Under the pieces are notes generated by a model. It was not told where the DNA came from. It made no database searches and saw only the letters and a list, made by a program, of their open reading frames with translations. Below are positions 45,188 through 53,717 of a stretch of DNA of 64,000 bases, one piece after another. Position numbers and translations under genes: made by a program. Source of the DNA: Streptococcus pantholopis (GTDB taxonomy: Bacteria; Bacillota; Bacilli; Lactobacillales; Streptococcaceae); assembly GCF_001642085.1 (NCBI RefSeq), contig NZ_CP014699.1, positions 930,001 through 994,000 of the forward strand. Direction: 5' to 3'. Within the stretch, counting starts at the first letter, position 1, and each line of letters begins with the position of its first letter.

Positions 45188-46149
45188 TATGGAAATTTTT
45201 TAAAGAATACCGTCTTTGGTACAGCCTTTATGCAATCATGTCGGCTCTCTATTTTTTGATGTTTTATTTGTACCGCCTTCCCTTATCTTATTTTATCAAC
45301 AGTTTAATCTTAAATCTCACGTTACTGATTCTGGTTACGATTTGGCAGTATCATAAATTTAAACAGAAGCTCAATATTTTACATCATTTTATTTATGTAG
45401 AAGAATTAAAAGAACTGAGGAGCCCATCAGAAAGAAGCTATCAGGATCTGATTGCTAAGCTTAAGGATAAAGAAAGCGAAGAATCATTTGCTGCTAAAGC
45501 AGAAATGGAAGAATGGCAAAGCCTCATCAAGATGTGGTCCCATCAGATGAAAGTGCCCATTTCTGCTTTATCGCTTATGGCTCAAACGGATCACCTCGAA
45601 AGCAATGAAGTCCAGCAGCAGCTGATGAAACTGCAAAATTATCTGGACAGTCTCTTGACCTATATGAAATTCAGCCAAAATAAAGATGATTTTCGATTTG
45701 AAGAGGTTTCAGTATCATCTCTGATTAGAGAGATTATAAAAAAGTACCGAATCACATTTTTGGCTAAGAATTTATCTGTCACGATCCAAGGGGACTGGCT
45801 TTTAAAAACGGATAAAAAATGGCTGAGTTTTGCGCTTTCACAGGTATTAGACAATGCGATAAAATATTCAAAAAACAATGGCAGTATTGATATTCTTATC
45901 ACAGATAGCAGTATCACAGTAGCAGACAAAGGCATCGGTATATTAGATGAGGATTTGCCACGTCTTTTTGAAGAAGGTTTTACCGGCTATAACGGTCATA
46001 AGCATCAAAAAGCAACAGGGTTGGGGCTTTATATGACTAAAAAAATCTTAGAAAATTTAAATTTGACGATTGAAATTAGCAGTCAAATTGACAAGGGGAC
46101 AGATGTCATTATCTCTAAAACTACTAAAGACAATGATGATAAGCCATAA
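45184..46149 (+). CDS. mbrD: Intramembrane-sensing histidine kinase, MbrD/BceS-like
   Basis: This 321-residue kinase has two N-terminal helices joined by a loop of only a few residues, so it has no sensor domain of its own; signal comes from the MbrAB transporter. The H-box is MWSHQMKVPISALSL, the N-box LDNAIKYSKN, and G-boxes include DKGIGI and ATGLGLYM. It is coupled to mbrC by an ATGA overlap. Confidence 0.93.
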   Translation: MIWKFFKEYRLWYSLYAIMSALYFLMFYLYRLPLSYFINSLILNLTLLILVTIWQYHKFKQKLNILHHFIYVEELKELRSPSERSYQDLIAKLKDKESEESFAAKAEMEEWQSLIKMWSHQMKVPISALSLMAQTDHLESNEVQQQLMKLQNYLDSLLTYMKFSQNKDDFRFEEVSVSSLIREIIKKYRITFLAKNLSVTIQGDWLLKTDKKWLSFALSQVLDNAIKYSKNNGSIDILITDSSITVADKGIGILDEDLPRLFEEGFTGYNGHKHQKATGLGLYMTKKILENLNLTIEISSQIDKGTDVIISKTTKDNDDKP

Positions 46150-46188
46150 CTTTCTTGTTTTATGAACTTGTGAAAACAAATATATTGT

Positions 46189-46222
46189 AAGAGCCTGGGA
46201 TTTTATCCAAGGCTCTTTTTTT
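46189..46222 (+). terminator. Intrinsic terminator after mbrD
   Basis: AAGAGCCTGGGA, loop, TCCAAGGCTCTT, then TTTTT. Confidence 0.9.
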
Positions 46223-46259
46223 AATCCAAGAGATAAATTTAAAAATAGCTGCCAATTAA

Positions 46260-46309
46260 TGGACTTTTGGGCGGAAAAAGTGTATAGTAATGTTAGTTAA
46301 TAAACTAAC
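46260..46309 (+). promoter_or_regulatory. umuC promoter with a palindromic operator at the start site
   Basis: TGGACT at 46260-46265, 17 bases, TATAGT at 46283-46288. A perfect inverted repeat GTTAGTT-AATA-AACTAAC spans 46292-46309, covering the predicted start of transcription. Such a site suggests repression by a LexA- or HdiR-type repressor; which one is not known. Confidence 0.7.
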
Positions 46310-46437
46310 AAAAAATCAATATAGCAGTTTGGAGTAGCCACAGCCGGACAGCTGTGCTAAATAGGGTGAAATGACATGTCAGCTAAATAAAGTTTAATGG
46401 CGATGAAGTAAAACCGACTTGGAAGGGGATTGATTAC

Positions 46438-47853
46438 ATGGGGTATTTTGATTACTCGCAAGAGCCAAAATCAGACATTGCCTTTGTCGATATGAAATCT
46501 TTCTATGCCAGTGTGGAATGTGTGGCACGGCATTTGCACCCCTTGAAAGCCTCTCTCTGTGTTATGAGCAGAGCTGAAAATGCCAGCGGCCTAATTTTAT
46601 CTGCTTCGCCTATGTTTAAAAAGGTATTTGGCCGATCGAATGTCAGCAGAGCTTATGACCTGCCCTTTGACGTCCGCACACGTCAGTTTTCTTATTATAA
46701 TGCTAAGCGGCAGGGTCTGCCGACAACACCCGAATTTATAAAATACATAGAAAATTGGGCTAAAGTGACCTTCATTGTTCCGCCGCGGATGGATAGCTAT
46801 ATCGAAAAAAATATTGAGATTCAGCATATTTTTCAAAATTATGCCAGCCCTGAGGATATCCTGCCTTATTCTATTGATGAAGGCTTTATTGATTTAACAT
46901 CATCTTTGAATTATTTTGTTCCCGATAAGACTATCAGTAGAAAGGAAAAACTAGAGCTAATTTCGGCTGATATTCAAAAGGCTATTTGGCAGAAAACAGG
47001 TATTTATTCCGCAGTTGGTATGTCGAATGCCAATCCTTTGCTGGCTAAACTGGCTCTTGATAATGAAGCTAAGAAAACCAAAACCATGCGCGCAAATTGG
47101 TCATACAGCGATGTTGAGAGTAAGGTCTGGGCTATTCCCAAGATGAGCGATTTCTGGGGGATTGGCAGCCGTATGGAAAAACGTTTGAATAAGCTGGGTA
47201 TTTTTTCAATCAGAGAACTGGCTAATTTTAATCCTGATATTTTGAAAAAAGAACTTGGCATTATAGGTGTGGATCTCTTCTTTCATGCCAATGGCATTGA
47301 TGAAAGTAATGTCCACCAGCCCTATAAAGCGAAATCTAGAAGCTTGGGTAATTCACAGGTTTTGCCTAGGGATTATTGTAAGCAGGCCGATATCGAATTG
47401 GTTTTTAGAGAAATGGCTGAACAGGTAGCTGTTCGGCTGAGAAAGGCACATAAAAAAACGACTAATGTAGCGATTTTTATTGGCTTTTCAAAAGCAGAGC
47501 ATCGAAAACACATTCAAGCACAGATGAAAATCGATCCGACTAATAATACTGAGCACCTAATCGCTCATGTCTTAACATTAGTCCGAAAAAAATACAAGGC
47601 GGGAGCCGTCAGACACATCAGTGTATCTTATGCCGGCTTAGTTGATGATTCTTACAGCTTGATTTCCCTTTTTGATGACCTTGAAACAATGGAAAAAGAA
47701 GAAAGGCTCCAGTCAGCGATTGATACCATCAGAGCTAAATTCGGCTTTACAATGATTCAGAAAGCCAATGTTTTGCTGGAAGCTTCACGCAGTTTGGAGT
47801 GCAGCCGTTTAGTTGGAGGACATTCTGCTGGAGGATTGGATGGATTAACATGA
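46438..47853 (+). CDS. Y-family DNA polymerase, UmuC-like
   Basis: This 471-residue protein carries the Y-family palm motifs: FVDMKSFYASVECV with the first metal Asp and the steric-gate position, and YSIDEGFIDLT with the catalytic Asp-Glu. Helix-hairpin-helix and little-finger regions follow (WGIGSRMEKRLNKLGIFSI). It resembles the UmuC/ImpB/MucB group of Firmicutes rather than DinB. The start follows AAGGGGATTG. It overlaps a YolD-like gene; such pairs are SOS-inducible and often plasmid- or element-borne. Confidence 0.93.
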   Translation: MGYFDYSQEPKSDIAFVDMKSFYASVECVARHLHPLKASLCVMSRAENASGLILSASPMFKKVFGRSNVSRAYDLPFDVRTRQFSYYNAKRQGLPTTPEFIKYIENWAKVTFIVPPRMDSYIEKNIEIQHIFQNYASPEDILPYSIDEGFIDLTSSLNYFVPDKTISRKEKLELISADIQKAIWQKTGIYSAVGMSNANPLLAKLALDNEAKKTKTMRANWSYSDVESKVWAIPKMSDFWGIGSRMEKRLNKLGIFSIRELANFNPDILKKELGIIGVDLFFHANGIDESNVHQPYKAKSRSLGNSQVLPRDYCKQADIELVFREMAEQVAVRLRKAHKKTTNVAIFIGFSKAEHRKHIQAQMKIDPTNNTEHLIAHVLTLVRKKYKAGAVRHISVSYAGLVDDSYSLISLFDDLETMEKEERLQSAIDTIRAKFGFTMIQKANVLLEASRSLECSRLVGGHSAGGLDGLT

Positions 47854-48203
47854 TTGACCGCAGCTATCTGCCTTTTCAGTCTGCTCGCGATCATCAGGAT
47901 CGCGGTATGGAAAAATGGATGGGCTTCTTCTTATCAGAACACCGCAGCTCATTAAAAAACGACACAAATAAAGAAATTCTTTCAAGCACTTTGGACAATG
48001 CTGAAAAATTGACCTTAATCGGACAGTTATACATCAGCAAACTGACAGGCACTTTTATTGTGAAGGAGAAGCAAAGACGTCAAACGCTGGCCGGTCATGT
48101 TACCGAAATCACTTCCAAGTTTATCACTGTCAAGGGTGCAGATCGCCATTATACGGTTAAACTTCAGGACATTTTAGCCATAAGCATTGAAGAAGAGCAG
48201 TAA
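47850..48203 (+). CDS. YolD-like protein
   Basis: This 117-residue protein begins MIDRSYLPFQSARDHQDRGM, the family opening (R-x-Y-x-P-F-x-x-A), and ends in a small beta domain (VTEITSKFITVKG). YolD-like proteins (PF08863) are found next to Y-family polymerases and are thought to act as their accessory subunits, in the way UmuD does. Its ATG overlaps the umuC stop (ATGA). A longer open frame upstream lies inside umuC and is not used. Confidence 0.88.
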   Translation: MIDRSYLPFQSARDHQDRGMEKWMGFFLSEHRSSLKNDTNKEILSSTLDNAEKLTLIGQLYISKLTGTFIVKEKQRRQTLAGHVTEITSKFITVKGADRHYTVKLQDILAISIEEEQ

Positions 48204-48223
48204 GAGCAGACTATAAACCATCT

Positions 48224-48261
48224 AAAAAAGCCCCATTAGATGCATAACTAATTAAGGGCTT
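48224..48261 (-). terminator. Intrinsic terminator of xerS
   Basis: On the minus strand AAGCCC, a long A/T loop, GGGGCTTTTTT. It may also stop the umuC–yolD transcript. Confidence 0.65.
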
Positions 48262-48286
48262 GGTCTGTGAGTATCTTAAACTTATA

Positions 48287-49357
48287 CTATAACTTATCCA
48301 GAGCGTTTTTCTGTTCATCGTTGACAATGTGAGTATAAAGGTCCGTTACTTGTGTACTGGCATGCCCCAGCTGATGGCTGACTAAGACTTGAGATTTAGT
48401 TGCGTCGTATAGCCTAGTAGCGAGCGTGTGGCGTAGCTTATGGGGGGTCACACGAATTTTGAAAGCTTCTGAATATTTAGCAACCATCTTTTCAATACTG
48501 GAGGCATCTATTCGATTAGGGACACCGCGGTATTCTGTCAAAAAGAGGGCTGTGTCCTGCTTTTCGGCCTTATAACGCGACTGGCGGATCGCCAGATACT
48601 GTTCTATATACGGTTTAGCAAAAGCTGCGACATTGACAGAGTCACGTTTCCCGCCTTTGCGTGTGACTTCAATCATCATCATATTTGTGTTAAGATCTTT
48701 AAGGTCGAGCTGAACAGCTTCGGACAGCCGGACTCCGGAAGCAAGCAGCAGAGCTATGATGGCGAGATCACGTTCTTTATTTTTTCGGAAAGACGATTTG
48801 GCACGATTAGACAGCTTGCTTTCATATTCATGATCGATGTGATCAAGGAAGGCTGTCGTTTCATCTCCCAAAAAAAGCTTTTGCTTAATATTTTCTGCAC
48901 GGGCAGCTAAGGTCTCTTTCTTCTTTTTAGTAGCTACTTTTTTCATAACATTTCGGTAGAAGTAGGGTTCACCGTTTTGGTCCTCGACTTCCTCCGTTAA
49001 ATAGTTAAAAAGGCTGGAAAGAGCTGATAACGTACGGTTAACTGTTGTTTGTGACACCCCCTGCTTTGTAGAATAAGTGTTTAAGGATGGACGTTCGCGT
49101 AAATAAAGAATAAAGGCTTCCATATCTTTTTTTGATAAATGCTCTAAAACCTTTAAATCAATATTGGCGATTTTATCAGCATCAGAAATACCAGATTCAA
49201 TCATCCAATCTAAAAATCTTTTATATTCTTTGAGGTATTCATATAAAGTTGTAAAGCTGTACGGAACAGAGAGTTTTGACTGGTAATAATCTAAAACATA
49301 CCAAGGCATCACAGTCTTAAGTTCTTCAATTTTTTCTAAAAGTAATTCACGTTTCAT
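48287..49357 (-). CDS. xerS: Tyrosine recombinase XerS
   Basis: The single Xer recombinase of streptococci and lactococci, which resolves chromosome dimers at dif(SL). It has 356 residues, exactly the family size. Catalytic residues are seen in [12 protein letters not shown] (Arg), [13 protein letters not shown] (His-x-x-Arg), QLGHAST (His) and DLYTHI (Tyr). The ATG at 49357 has GAGGAAG upstream; a TTG two codons earlier is less likely. A dif(SL)-like site lies 57 bases upstream. Confidence 0.97.
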   Translation of the reverse strand: MKRELLLEKIEELKTVMPWYVLDYYQSKLSVPYSFTTLYEYLKEYKRFLDWMIESGISDADKIANIDLKVLEHLSKKDMEAFILYLRERPSLNTYSTKQGVSQTTVNRTLSALSSLFNYLTEEVEDQNGEPYFYRNVMKKVATKKKKETLAARAENIKQKLFLGDETTAFLDHIDHEYESKLSNRAKSSFRKNKERDLAIIALLLASGVRLSEAVQLDLKDLNTNMMMIEVTRKGGKRDSVNVAAFAKPYIEQYLAIRQSRYKAEKQDTALFLTEYRGVPNRIDASSIEKMVAKYSEAFKIRVTPHKLRHTLATRLYDATKSQVLVSHQLGHASTQVTDLYTHIVNDEQKNALDKL

Positions 49358-49413
49358 AACCAAGCTTCCTCAATTTTTATCTATAGTAAGAGTATAGCAT
49401 AAGTAAAGATGTA

Positions 49414-49444
49414 TTTCAAGAAAATTACAGTTTTTCGGAAAGAT
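49414..49444. other. dif(SL) chromosome dimer resolution site
   Basis: On the minus strand it reads ATCTTTCCGAAAAACTG followed by TAATTTTCTTGAAA. This closely matches my memory of the 31-base dif(SL) site (TTCCGAAAAACTATA-type left arm and TTTTCTTGAAA right arm). It lies just upstream of xerS, its usual position in streptococci. It marks the region where chromosome replication ends. Confidence 0.88.
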
Positions 49445-49773
49445 GTTATAAGACAAGGTACTCCTAATTTTAAATGGCGCCCTTTCTGTCGCTGGTCAAT
49501 AAAATATACAACTGACAAAGCCTATGATCTCCAATTTCCCCATAAGCCTTCCTGTCAGCTTTTTTGTTGCTCATAAAAAGAAAAGTCTTTGTTGCATCAT
49601 AAATTTAAAAATACATAATTTTGATTATGTAAAATAATCTGTGTTATCCAATTTGCGGCTTGTAAACCTTGCACCTTTGACAATAATTCACGACTGACCA
49701 TCGGTCTACGGTAGGTAAATTGGTTTTTTTGCCTTCATTCATATTCATATTGAGCACACCAGCAAAAAGTCAC

Positions 49774-49798
49774 ATAAGAAAAATTATGTGACTTTTTA
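49774..49798. terminator. Intrinsic terminator after kdgA
   Basis: AAAAAGTCACATAA, loop, TTATGTGACTTTTT; symmetric enough to work in both directions. Confidence 0.88.
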
Positions 49799-49853
49799 AA
49801 ATAACTAATTAATCTATCTATTTTTTTAACTGTGTAGATTTTTTCACTTTTCT

Positions 49854-50531
49854 TTACCCCTTTGTTAGCTTGCCTGCTGAGTGCTTAAATGCTAAATTTT
49901 TACTTGAAGATACCAATTTAATATAGTCAGCCGCTTTATCCTCTATCATTTTAAATTTTTTTTGATGAGCCAATTTATTAAATTCACCTCCAATACCTAA
50001 AACATCTGCACCTGCATTAAACCATTCTTCAATATTGCTCATATTGACCCCTCCAGTTACCATAACCATAACTTGCGGTAAAGGAGCCTTAATTGCTTTA
50101 ATAAAAGACATACCAACAGTATCTCCAGGAAAGATTTTAACCATATCAACTCCCGATTCTAAAGATGTGACAATCTCTGTAACTGTCATGCAGCCAGGAA
50201 AATAAGGTATTCCATAACGATTACAAAGGACAGCTGTTGCTTGATTAAAACTAGGTGAAACGATAAATTGCGCTCCAGCCAGAATGGCATTGCGGGCTGT
50301 TATCTCGTCCAAGACTGTCCCAGCACCAATTATACAATTTTTATCATTTCTTGACTGAAGCTGATGTATCACATCACTGGCATACGGATTGGTATAGGTT
50401 ACTTCAATAGACTTGATTCCTCCCTCAATACAAGCTAAACTGCAAGATACTGCTTCTTCTTTTGACTCTCCTCGGACAACCGGTACGATTTTACTAGCTA
50501 TAAGTTTTGTTATAATCTCTGATTTCACCAT
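49854..50531 (-). CDS. kdgA: 2-dehydro-3-deoxy-phosphogluconate aldolase
   Basis: Splits KDPG into pyruvate and glyceraldehyde 3-phosphate, the last step of uronate degradation. It has 225 residues. IVPVVRGESKEEAV and GIKSIEVTYTNPYA form the first strands, IGAGTVLDE is conserved, and the Schiff-base Lys is in MVKIFPGD. MVTGGVN binds phosphate. The ATG at 50531 follows GAGGTG. It lies two bases after kdgK in the kdgA-proximal end of the minus-strand operon. Confidence 0.93.
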   Translation of the reverse strand: MVKSEIITKLIASKIVPVVRGESKEEAVSCSLACIEGGIKSIEVTYTNPYASDVIHQLQSRNDKNCIIGAGTVLDEITARNAILAGAQFIVSPSFNQATAVLCNRYGIPYFPGCMTVTEIVTSLESGVDMVKIFPGDTVGMSFIKAIKAPLPQVMVMVTGGVNMSNIEEWFNAGADVLGIGGEFNKLAHQKKFKMIEDKAADYIKLVSSSKNLAFKHSAGKLTKG

Positions 50532-50533
50532 TT

Positions 50534-51535
50534 TCACCTCTGAATATCCCGTTTATTTTTCAAAATATCCTTCACTTGCTGAACAGATACATAAAGCTGA
50601 TCATCAGCGACTGTACATTTCAAACTCGCTGCGGCTGTTGCAAAATTGATGCAGCTCACCATATCATTGCCCTGCATCAGCTGGTAAAGGGCACCTGCTA
50701 CAAAAGCATCACCGCTTCCTACTCTTTGTAAAATAGGAGTGCTGATTTCAACTGACTCTTGATACTGTCCATCAAAAGCATAGGCTTTGAAACGGTTGCT
50801 GCTGCAAAGAGTCTTTTCTCGCACGGTATGGAAAATAGCCTGTAAGCAATAGCGCTGATAGAGTCCGGATAAACGTTTTTTAATTGTAGAGCTATCAGCT
50901 TGGTCTCTGTCAAACATAGTCAAATCACTATCGTTCAGCATTAGAGGATCTATACCAAAAATAATGTCTGCATAATTTGCAAAACGTGAAAAAAGGGATT
51001 TAGCAGCATTTTTAGAAATAATAGATGAACGGAAATTTAAATCAAAGGACACACAAATTTTCCTTTTCTTAGCTTCCACAGCAAGGAACTCAATTAAATC
51101 TTGGCTGGATTGTCCTAATGCCAAGCTGATGCCACTAAAGTGAAAATGTGTGATATCTTCAAAAATCTGATCAAAATCGTAGTTTTTTAGACTCATTTCT
51201 GTAAAGCTAGATCCAGCTCGATCATAGCAAACTTTACTGGAACGGCAGCCAAAACCATTTTCTAGGTAATAAAGTCCGATTCGCTTTCCTTCCCAACTTA
51301 TCAGATTTGTGTCAATTTGACTTTGTCTCAAAAAAAGGTTGAAAGCATGGCCAACAGGATTATCAGGCAAGGCTGTTAACAGTCTGGTTTCTCCCCCAAA
51401 TCCACTAATCGTCCTAGCTATATTGACTTCGGAACCGCCAAAAAAAACTTGACTACTGCAGGCGTTTGAAAGAGGGCGGCACTGGTCTGGGCAAATACGA
51501 ATAAGAGGTTCACCAGCTAATAATAATTTAGCCAC
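50534..51535 (-). CDS. kdgK: 2-dehydro-3-deoxygluconokinase (PfkB family)
   Basis: Phosphorylates 2-keto-3-deoxygluconate to KDPG. This 333-residue PfkB-type kinase has VFFGGSEVNIARTISGFGG near the N-terminus and the catalytic Asp in QRVGSGDAFVAGAL. The PfkB family is certain; the substrate follows from its place between kdgA and the dhu genes. AAAGGAAA precedes the ATG. Confidence 0.9.
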   Translation of the reverse strand: MAKLLLAGEPLIRICPDQCRPLSNACSSQVFFGGSEVNIARTISGFGGETRLLTALPDNPVGHAFNLFLRQSQIDTNLISWEGKRIGLYYLENGFGCRSSKVCYDRAGSSFTEMSLKNYDFDQIFEDITHFHFSGISLALGQSSQDLIEFLAVEAKKRKICVSFDLNFRSSIISKNAAKSLFSRFANYADIIFGIDPLMLNDSDLTMFDRDQADSSTIKKRLSGLYQRYCLQAIFHTVREKTLCSSNRFKAYAFDGQYQESVEISTPILQRVGSGDAFVAGALYQLMQGNDMVSCINFATAAASLKCTVADDQLYVSVQQVKDILKNKRDIQR

Positions 51536-51547
51536 AGTATTTCCTTT

Positions 51548-52189
51548 CTATTTTTTTAGAATCCCTTCAAGATAAGATACTATTTTTGAAGGCTCAGCAT
51601 TCGCAAAGAAATACTCTTTGAAATGCTCTCCAGAAATAGTTTCTTTCAAGAAATCTTGATCGATATCCTTTAAAATCGCCAGCAAATCACGATAAGTGAT
51701 TTGCTTTAAGTTACTTAACATACGAGCGTTGCGCTGCTCAGGGATAGCGCGTTCTTTAGGATAGCCGCCTCCCATCGGTTCAGCAAATAAACGTTCGAAA
51801 ATCAAGCTTAAATTTAATTCCGCTCCCCAGCCAAATCCTTTTGCAAAAGGGAGGGACAAAGCATTTCCGCCATTAATTTGAGAAAAAAGATAGGCCTCTG
51901 TTGGTTCTCCAGCATATCCGCAAGTTACGCCAGGAAAACTATTTAAGGCAAGCATAGATCCAATACCAGTCCCGCAGCCAGTTACGACAAAATCTGCTGC
52001 CTTGCTTGTTAGCAAAATAGAAGCCAATAAACCATTTTGGACGTAAGTCAGCTGATTTTCTCCAGTTTTCCCATACATACCATAGTTAAATACCTCATAA
52101 CCATGTTTATCAGCTACTGTTTTTAAAACTTCATAGATAAGGCTGTTTTTAGCAGCTTGGCTGTTCTCATTTATCAATGCAATTTTCAT
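51548..52189 (-). CDS. dhuI: RpiB/LacAB-family isomerase, probable DhuI (4-deoxy-5-hexosulose-uronate isomerase)
   Basis: This 213-residue protein has the RpiB/LacA fold: MKIALINENSQAAKN, VTGCGTGIGSMLALN, GYAGEPTEAYLFSQ. In S. agalactiae and relatives, the RpiB-type protein in the glycosaminoglycan locus was shown to isomerise the keto form of unsaturated uronate to DK-II (DhuI), replacing KduI. Its position between the SDR gene and kdgK supports the same role here. A pentose or galactose phosphate isomerase is less likely in this context. Confidence 0.82.
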   Translation of the reverse strand: MKIALINENSQAAKNSLIYEVLKTVADKHGYEVFNYGMYGKTGENQLTYVQNGLLASILLTSKAADFVVTGCGTGIGSMLALNSFPGVTCGYAGEPTEAYLFSQINGGNALSLPFAKGFGWGAELNLSLIFERLFAEPMGGGYPKERAIPEQRNARMLSNLKQITYRDLLAILKDIDQDFLKETISGEHFKEYFFANAEPSKIVSYLEGILKK

Positions 52190-52223
52190 TTTTATCTCTT
52201 TCTATTGTTATTTATAATATAAG

Positions 52224-53018
52224 TTAAGGCTGTTTTCCAATATAAGCCAAAATGCCGCCGTCAACATAAAGAATGTGCCCGTTAACAAAATTACTGGCAT
52301 CACTAGCCAAAAAAACTGCTGGTCCAGCTAAGTCCTCTGGATTCCCCCAGCGAGCTGCCGGTGTTTTAGCGATAATAAATTGATCAAAAGGATGACGGCT
52401 TCCGTCTGCTTGAATTTCTCTTAAAGGAGCAGTTTGAGGAGTTGCGATATATCCCGGGCCTATGCCATTGCACTGAATATTGGCACTGCCAAATTCAGCA
52501 GCGATATTTTTGGTGAGCATTTTTAATCCTCCCTTAGCGGCTGCGTAAGCGCTAACGGTTTCTCTGCCTAATTCACTCATCATAGAGCAAATATTGATTA
52601 TTTTTCCGTGTCCTTTTTTCATCATAGATGGTAAAACTGCTTTTGATACAATAAAAGGCGCATTTAGATCGATGTCAATTACCTTGCGGAATTCGTCTGC
52701 CGGCATGTCAAGCATTGGAGAGCGTTTAATAATTCCTGCATTATTGACTAGGATATCAATAATGCCAATTTCTTTTTCAATTTGCGCTACCATAGATTGA
52801 ATGGCAGTTTCATCTGTTACATCACAAACATACCCATTTGCCTTAATGCCATATGCATGATAGGCCTCTAAGCCTTTATCAACTAAATCTTGGCTAATAT
52901 CATTGAATACAATAGCAGCCCCTGCATTGGCATAGGCCTTAGCAATTTCAAAACCAATACCATAAGATGCTCCGGTCACTAAAGCAATTTTCCCTTTTAG
53001 TGAAAAAATATTTTCCAT
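52224..53018 (-). CDS. dhuD: Short-chain dehydrogenase, probable DhuD (2-keto-3-deoxygluconate-forming reductase)
   Basis: This 264-residue SDR has the cofactor loop VTGASYGIGFEIA, NNAG, the catalytic Ser-Tyr-Lys (CSMMSE, then YAAAKGG) and a C-terminal ILYVDGG. In streptococcal glycosaminoglycan clusters the corresponding enzyme reduces DK-II to KDG with NADH (DhuD). It is often annotated as gluconate 5-dehydrogenase. The ATG at 53018 follows GAGG; an upstream ATG at 53030 lacks an SD. It is the first gene of the minus-strand operon. Confidence 0.86.
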   Translation of the reverse strand: MENIFSLKGKIALVTGASYGIGFEIAKAYANAGAAIVFNDISQDLVDKGLEAYHAYGIKANGYVCDVTDETAIQSMVAQIEKEIGIIDILVNNAGIIKRSPMLDMPADEFRKVIDIDLNAPFIVSKAVLPSMMKKGHGKIINICSMMSELGRETVSAYAAAKGGLKMLTKNIAAEFGSANIQCNGIGPGYIATPQTAPLREIQADGSRHPFDQFIIAKTPAARWGNPEDLAGPAVFLASDASNFVNGHILYVDGGILAYIGKQP

Positions 53019-53040
53019 ATCATTCCTCATTCTGACTATT

Positions 53041-53097
53041 TAAATTTTAGGTAAACCCGTTTACTTAAAATTTAACAAATCTGCCCTTCTTTGTCAA
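53041..53097 (-). promoter_or_regulatory. dhuD operon promoter with overlapping LacI-type operator
   Basis: On the minus strand TTGACA (53097 to 53092), 17 bases, TAAATT (53074 to 53069). A 34-base near-palindrome, 53041-53074, has arms TAAATTTTAGGTAAACC and CGTTTACTTAAAATTTA (15 of 17 pairs) and reaches into the -10. It is the likely RegR site. Confidence 0.8.
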
Positions 53098-53106
53098 CAC
53101 TTTTTA

Positions 53107-53121
53107 AGAAAACGTTTTTAT
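53107..53121. promoter_or_regulatory. CcpA cre-like site upstream of the dhuD promoter
   Basis: AGAAAACGTTTTTAT, about 10 bases upstream of the minus-strand -35. It resembles the cre core (AAACGNTTT) with mismatches at the ends. Confidence 0.5.
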
Positions 53122-53208
53122 TTTGACTGTCAGCTCTCTTGTTTTTCTATTTTAAATATTCATTTAAGGGCTTTTTTCCAGTTTTTTTATTAAAAAGAAA
53201 AAAAGGTA

Positions 53209-53262
53209 TTGACAAAATTTTTGAAAGCGCTATAATGTTGTCTAGGTAAACCAGTAAACTAA
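53209..53262 (+). promoter_or_regulatory. PTS–ugl operon promoter with cre and RegR-type operator
   Basis: TTGACA at 53209-53214, 16 bases, TATAAT at 53231-53236. TTGAAAGCGCTATAA at 53221-53235 matches the cre consensus at 14 of 15 positions and overlaps the -10. Immediately downstream, AGGTAAACCAGTAAACTAAA (53244-53263) resembles the operator at 53050. Repression by RegR and catabolite control by CcpA are therefore both likely. Confidence 0.82.
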
Positions 53263-53279
53263 AAAAAGAGAGGACTGCT

Positions 53280-53717
53280 ATGATATCTGTTATCATTATT
53301 GGACACGGCTGCTTTGCTAGCGGGATTTTATCATCGCTAGAACTAATTGCAGGCAGACACGATAATATCACCGCTATTGATTTTACATCAAATATGACTT
53401 CCAACGACTTGTATAGTCAATTGCACCAGCTGTTAGATTCAAAAAGCGAAACACTTATTCTTTGCGACCTTTTAGGAGGAACGCCATTTAAGGAGGCGGT
53501 TGCAGTGATGGAGAATTTCCCCAAATCGGTTATCAATGTTCTTGCAGGTCTTAATCTCGCGATGTTAATTGAAACAATTTTCGCCAGACAAACTGACTTA
53601 AGTTTTAATCAATTGACCGACCATCTATTAAAAGTTTCTAAAGAAGGTATTGTAGACTGGCAATCCCTTTCTAGTCATATAGAAGCAAGCAATCAGAATG
53701 AGGAAGGAGGAATTTGA
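53280..53717 (+). CDS. PTS EIIA component, mannose family (AgaF-like)
   Basis: This 145-residue cytoplasmic phosphocarrier begins MISVIIIGHGCFASG with the phosphorylated His at residue 9. LCDLLGGTPFKEA is the usual family loop. It receives phosphate from HPr and passes it to the EIIB at 54962. GAGAGGA precedes the ATG. First gene of the import operon. Hexosaminyl–unsaturated uronate disaccharides are the likely cargo, from the neighbouring ugl. Confidence 0.92.
   Translation: MISVIIIGHGCFASGILSSLELIAGRHDNITAIDFTSNMTSNDLYSQLHQLLDSKSETLILCDLLGGTPFKEAVAVMENFPKSVINVLAGLNLAMLIETIFARQTDLSFNQLTDHLLKVSKEGIVDWQSLSSHIEASNQNEEGGI

Larger units (their letters stand above)
49358..49853. other. Gap containing dif(SL) and a terminator
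   Basis: Holds the xerS promoter region, the dif(SL)-like site (49414-49444) and the kdgA terminator (49774-49798). The remaining ~330 bases are A/T-rich with scattered short repeats and no gene. Confidence 0.55.

Noticed and set aside
49445..49773. Stretch after dif(SL), checked for prophage or satellite-phage integration
   Set aside because: No integrase other than XerS, no att duplication and no phage-like frame was found.
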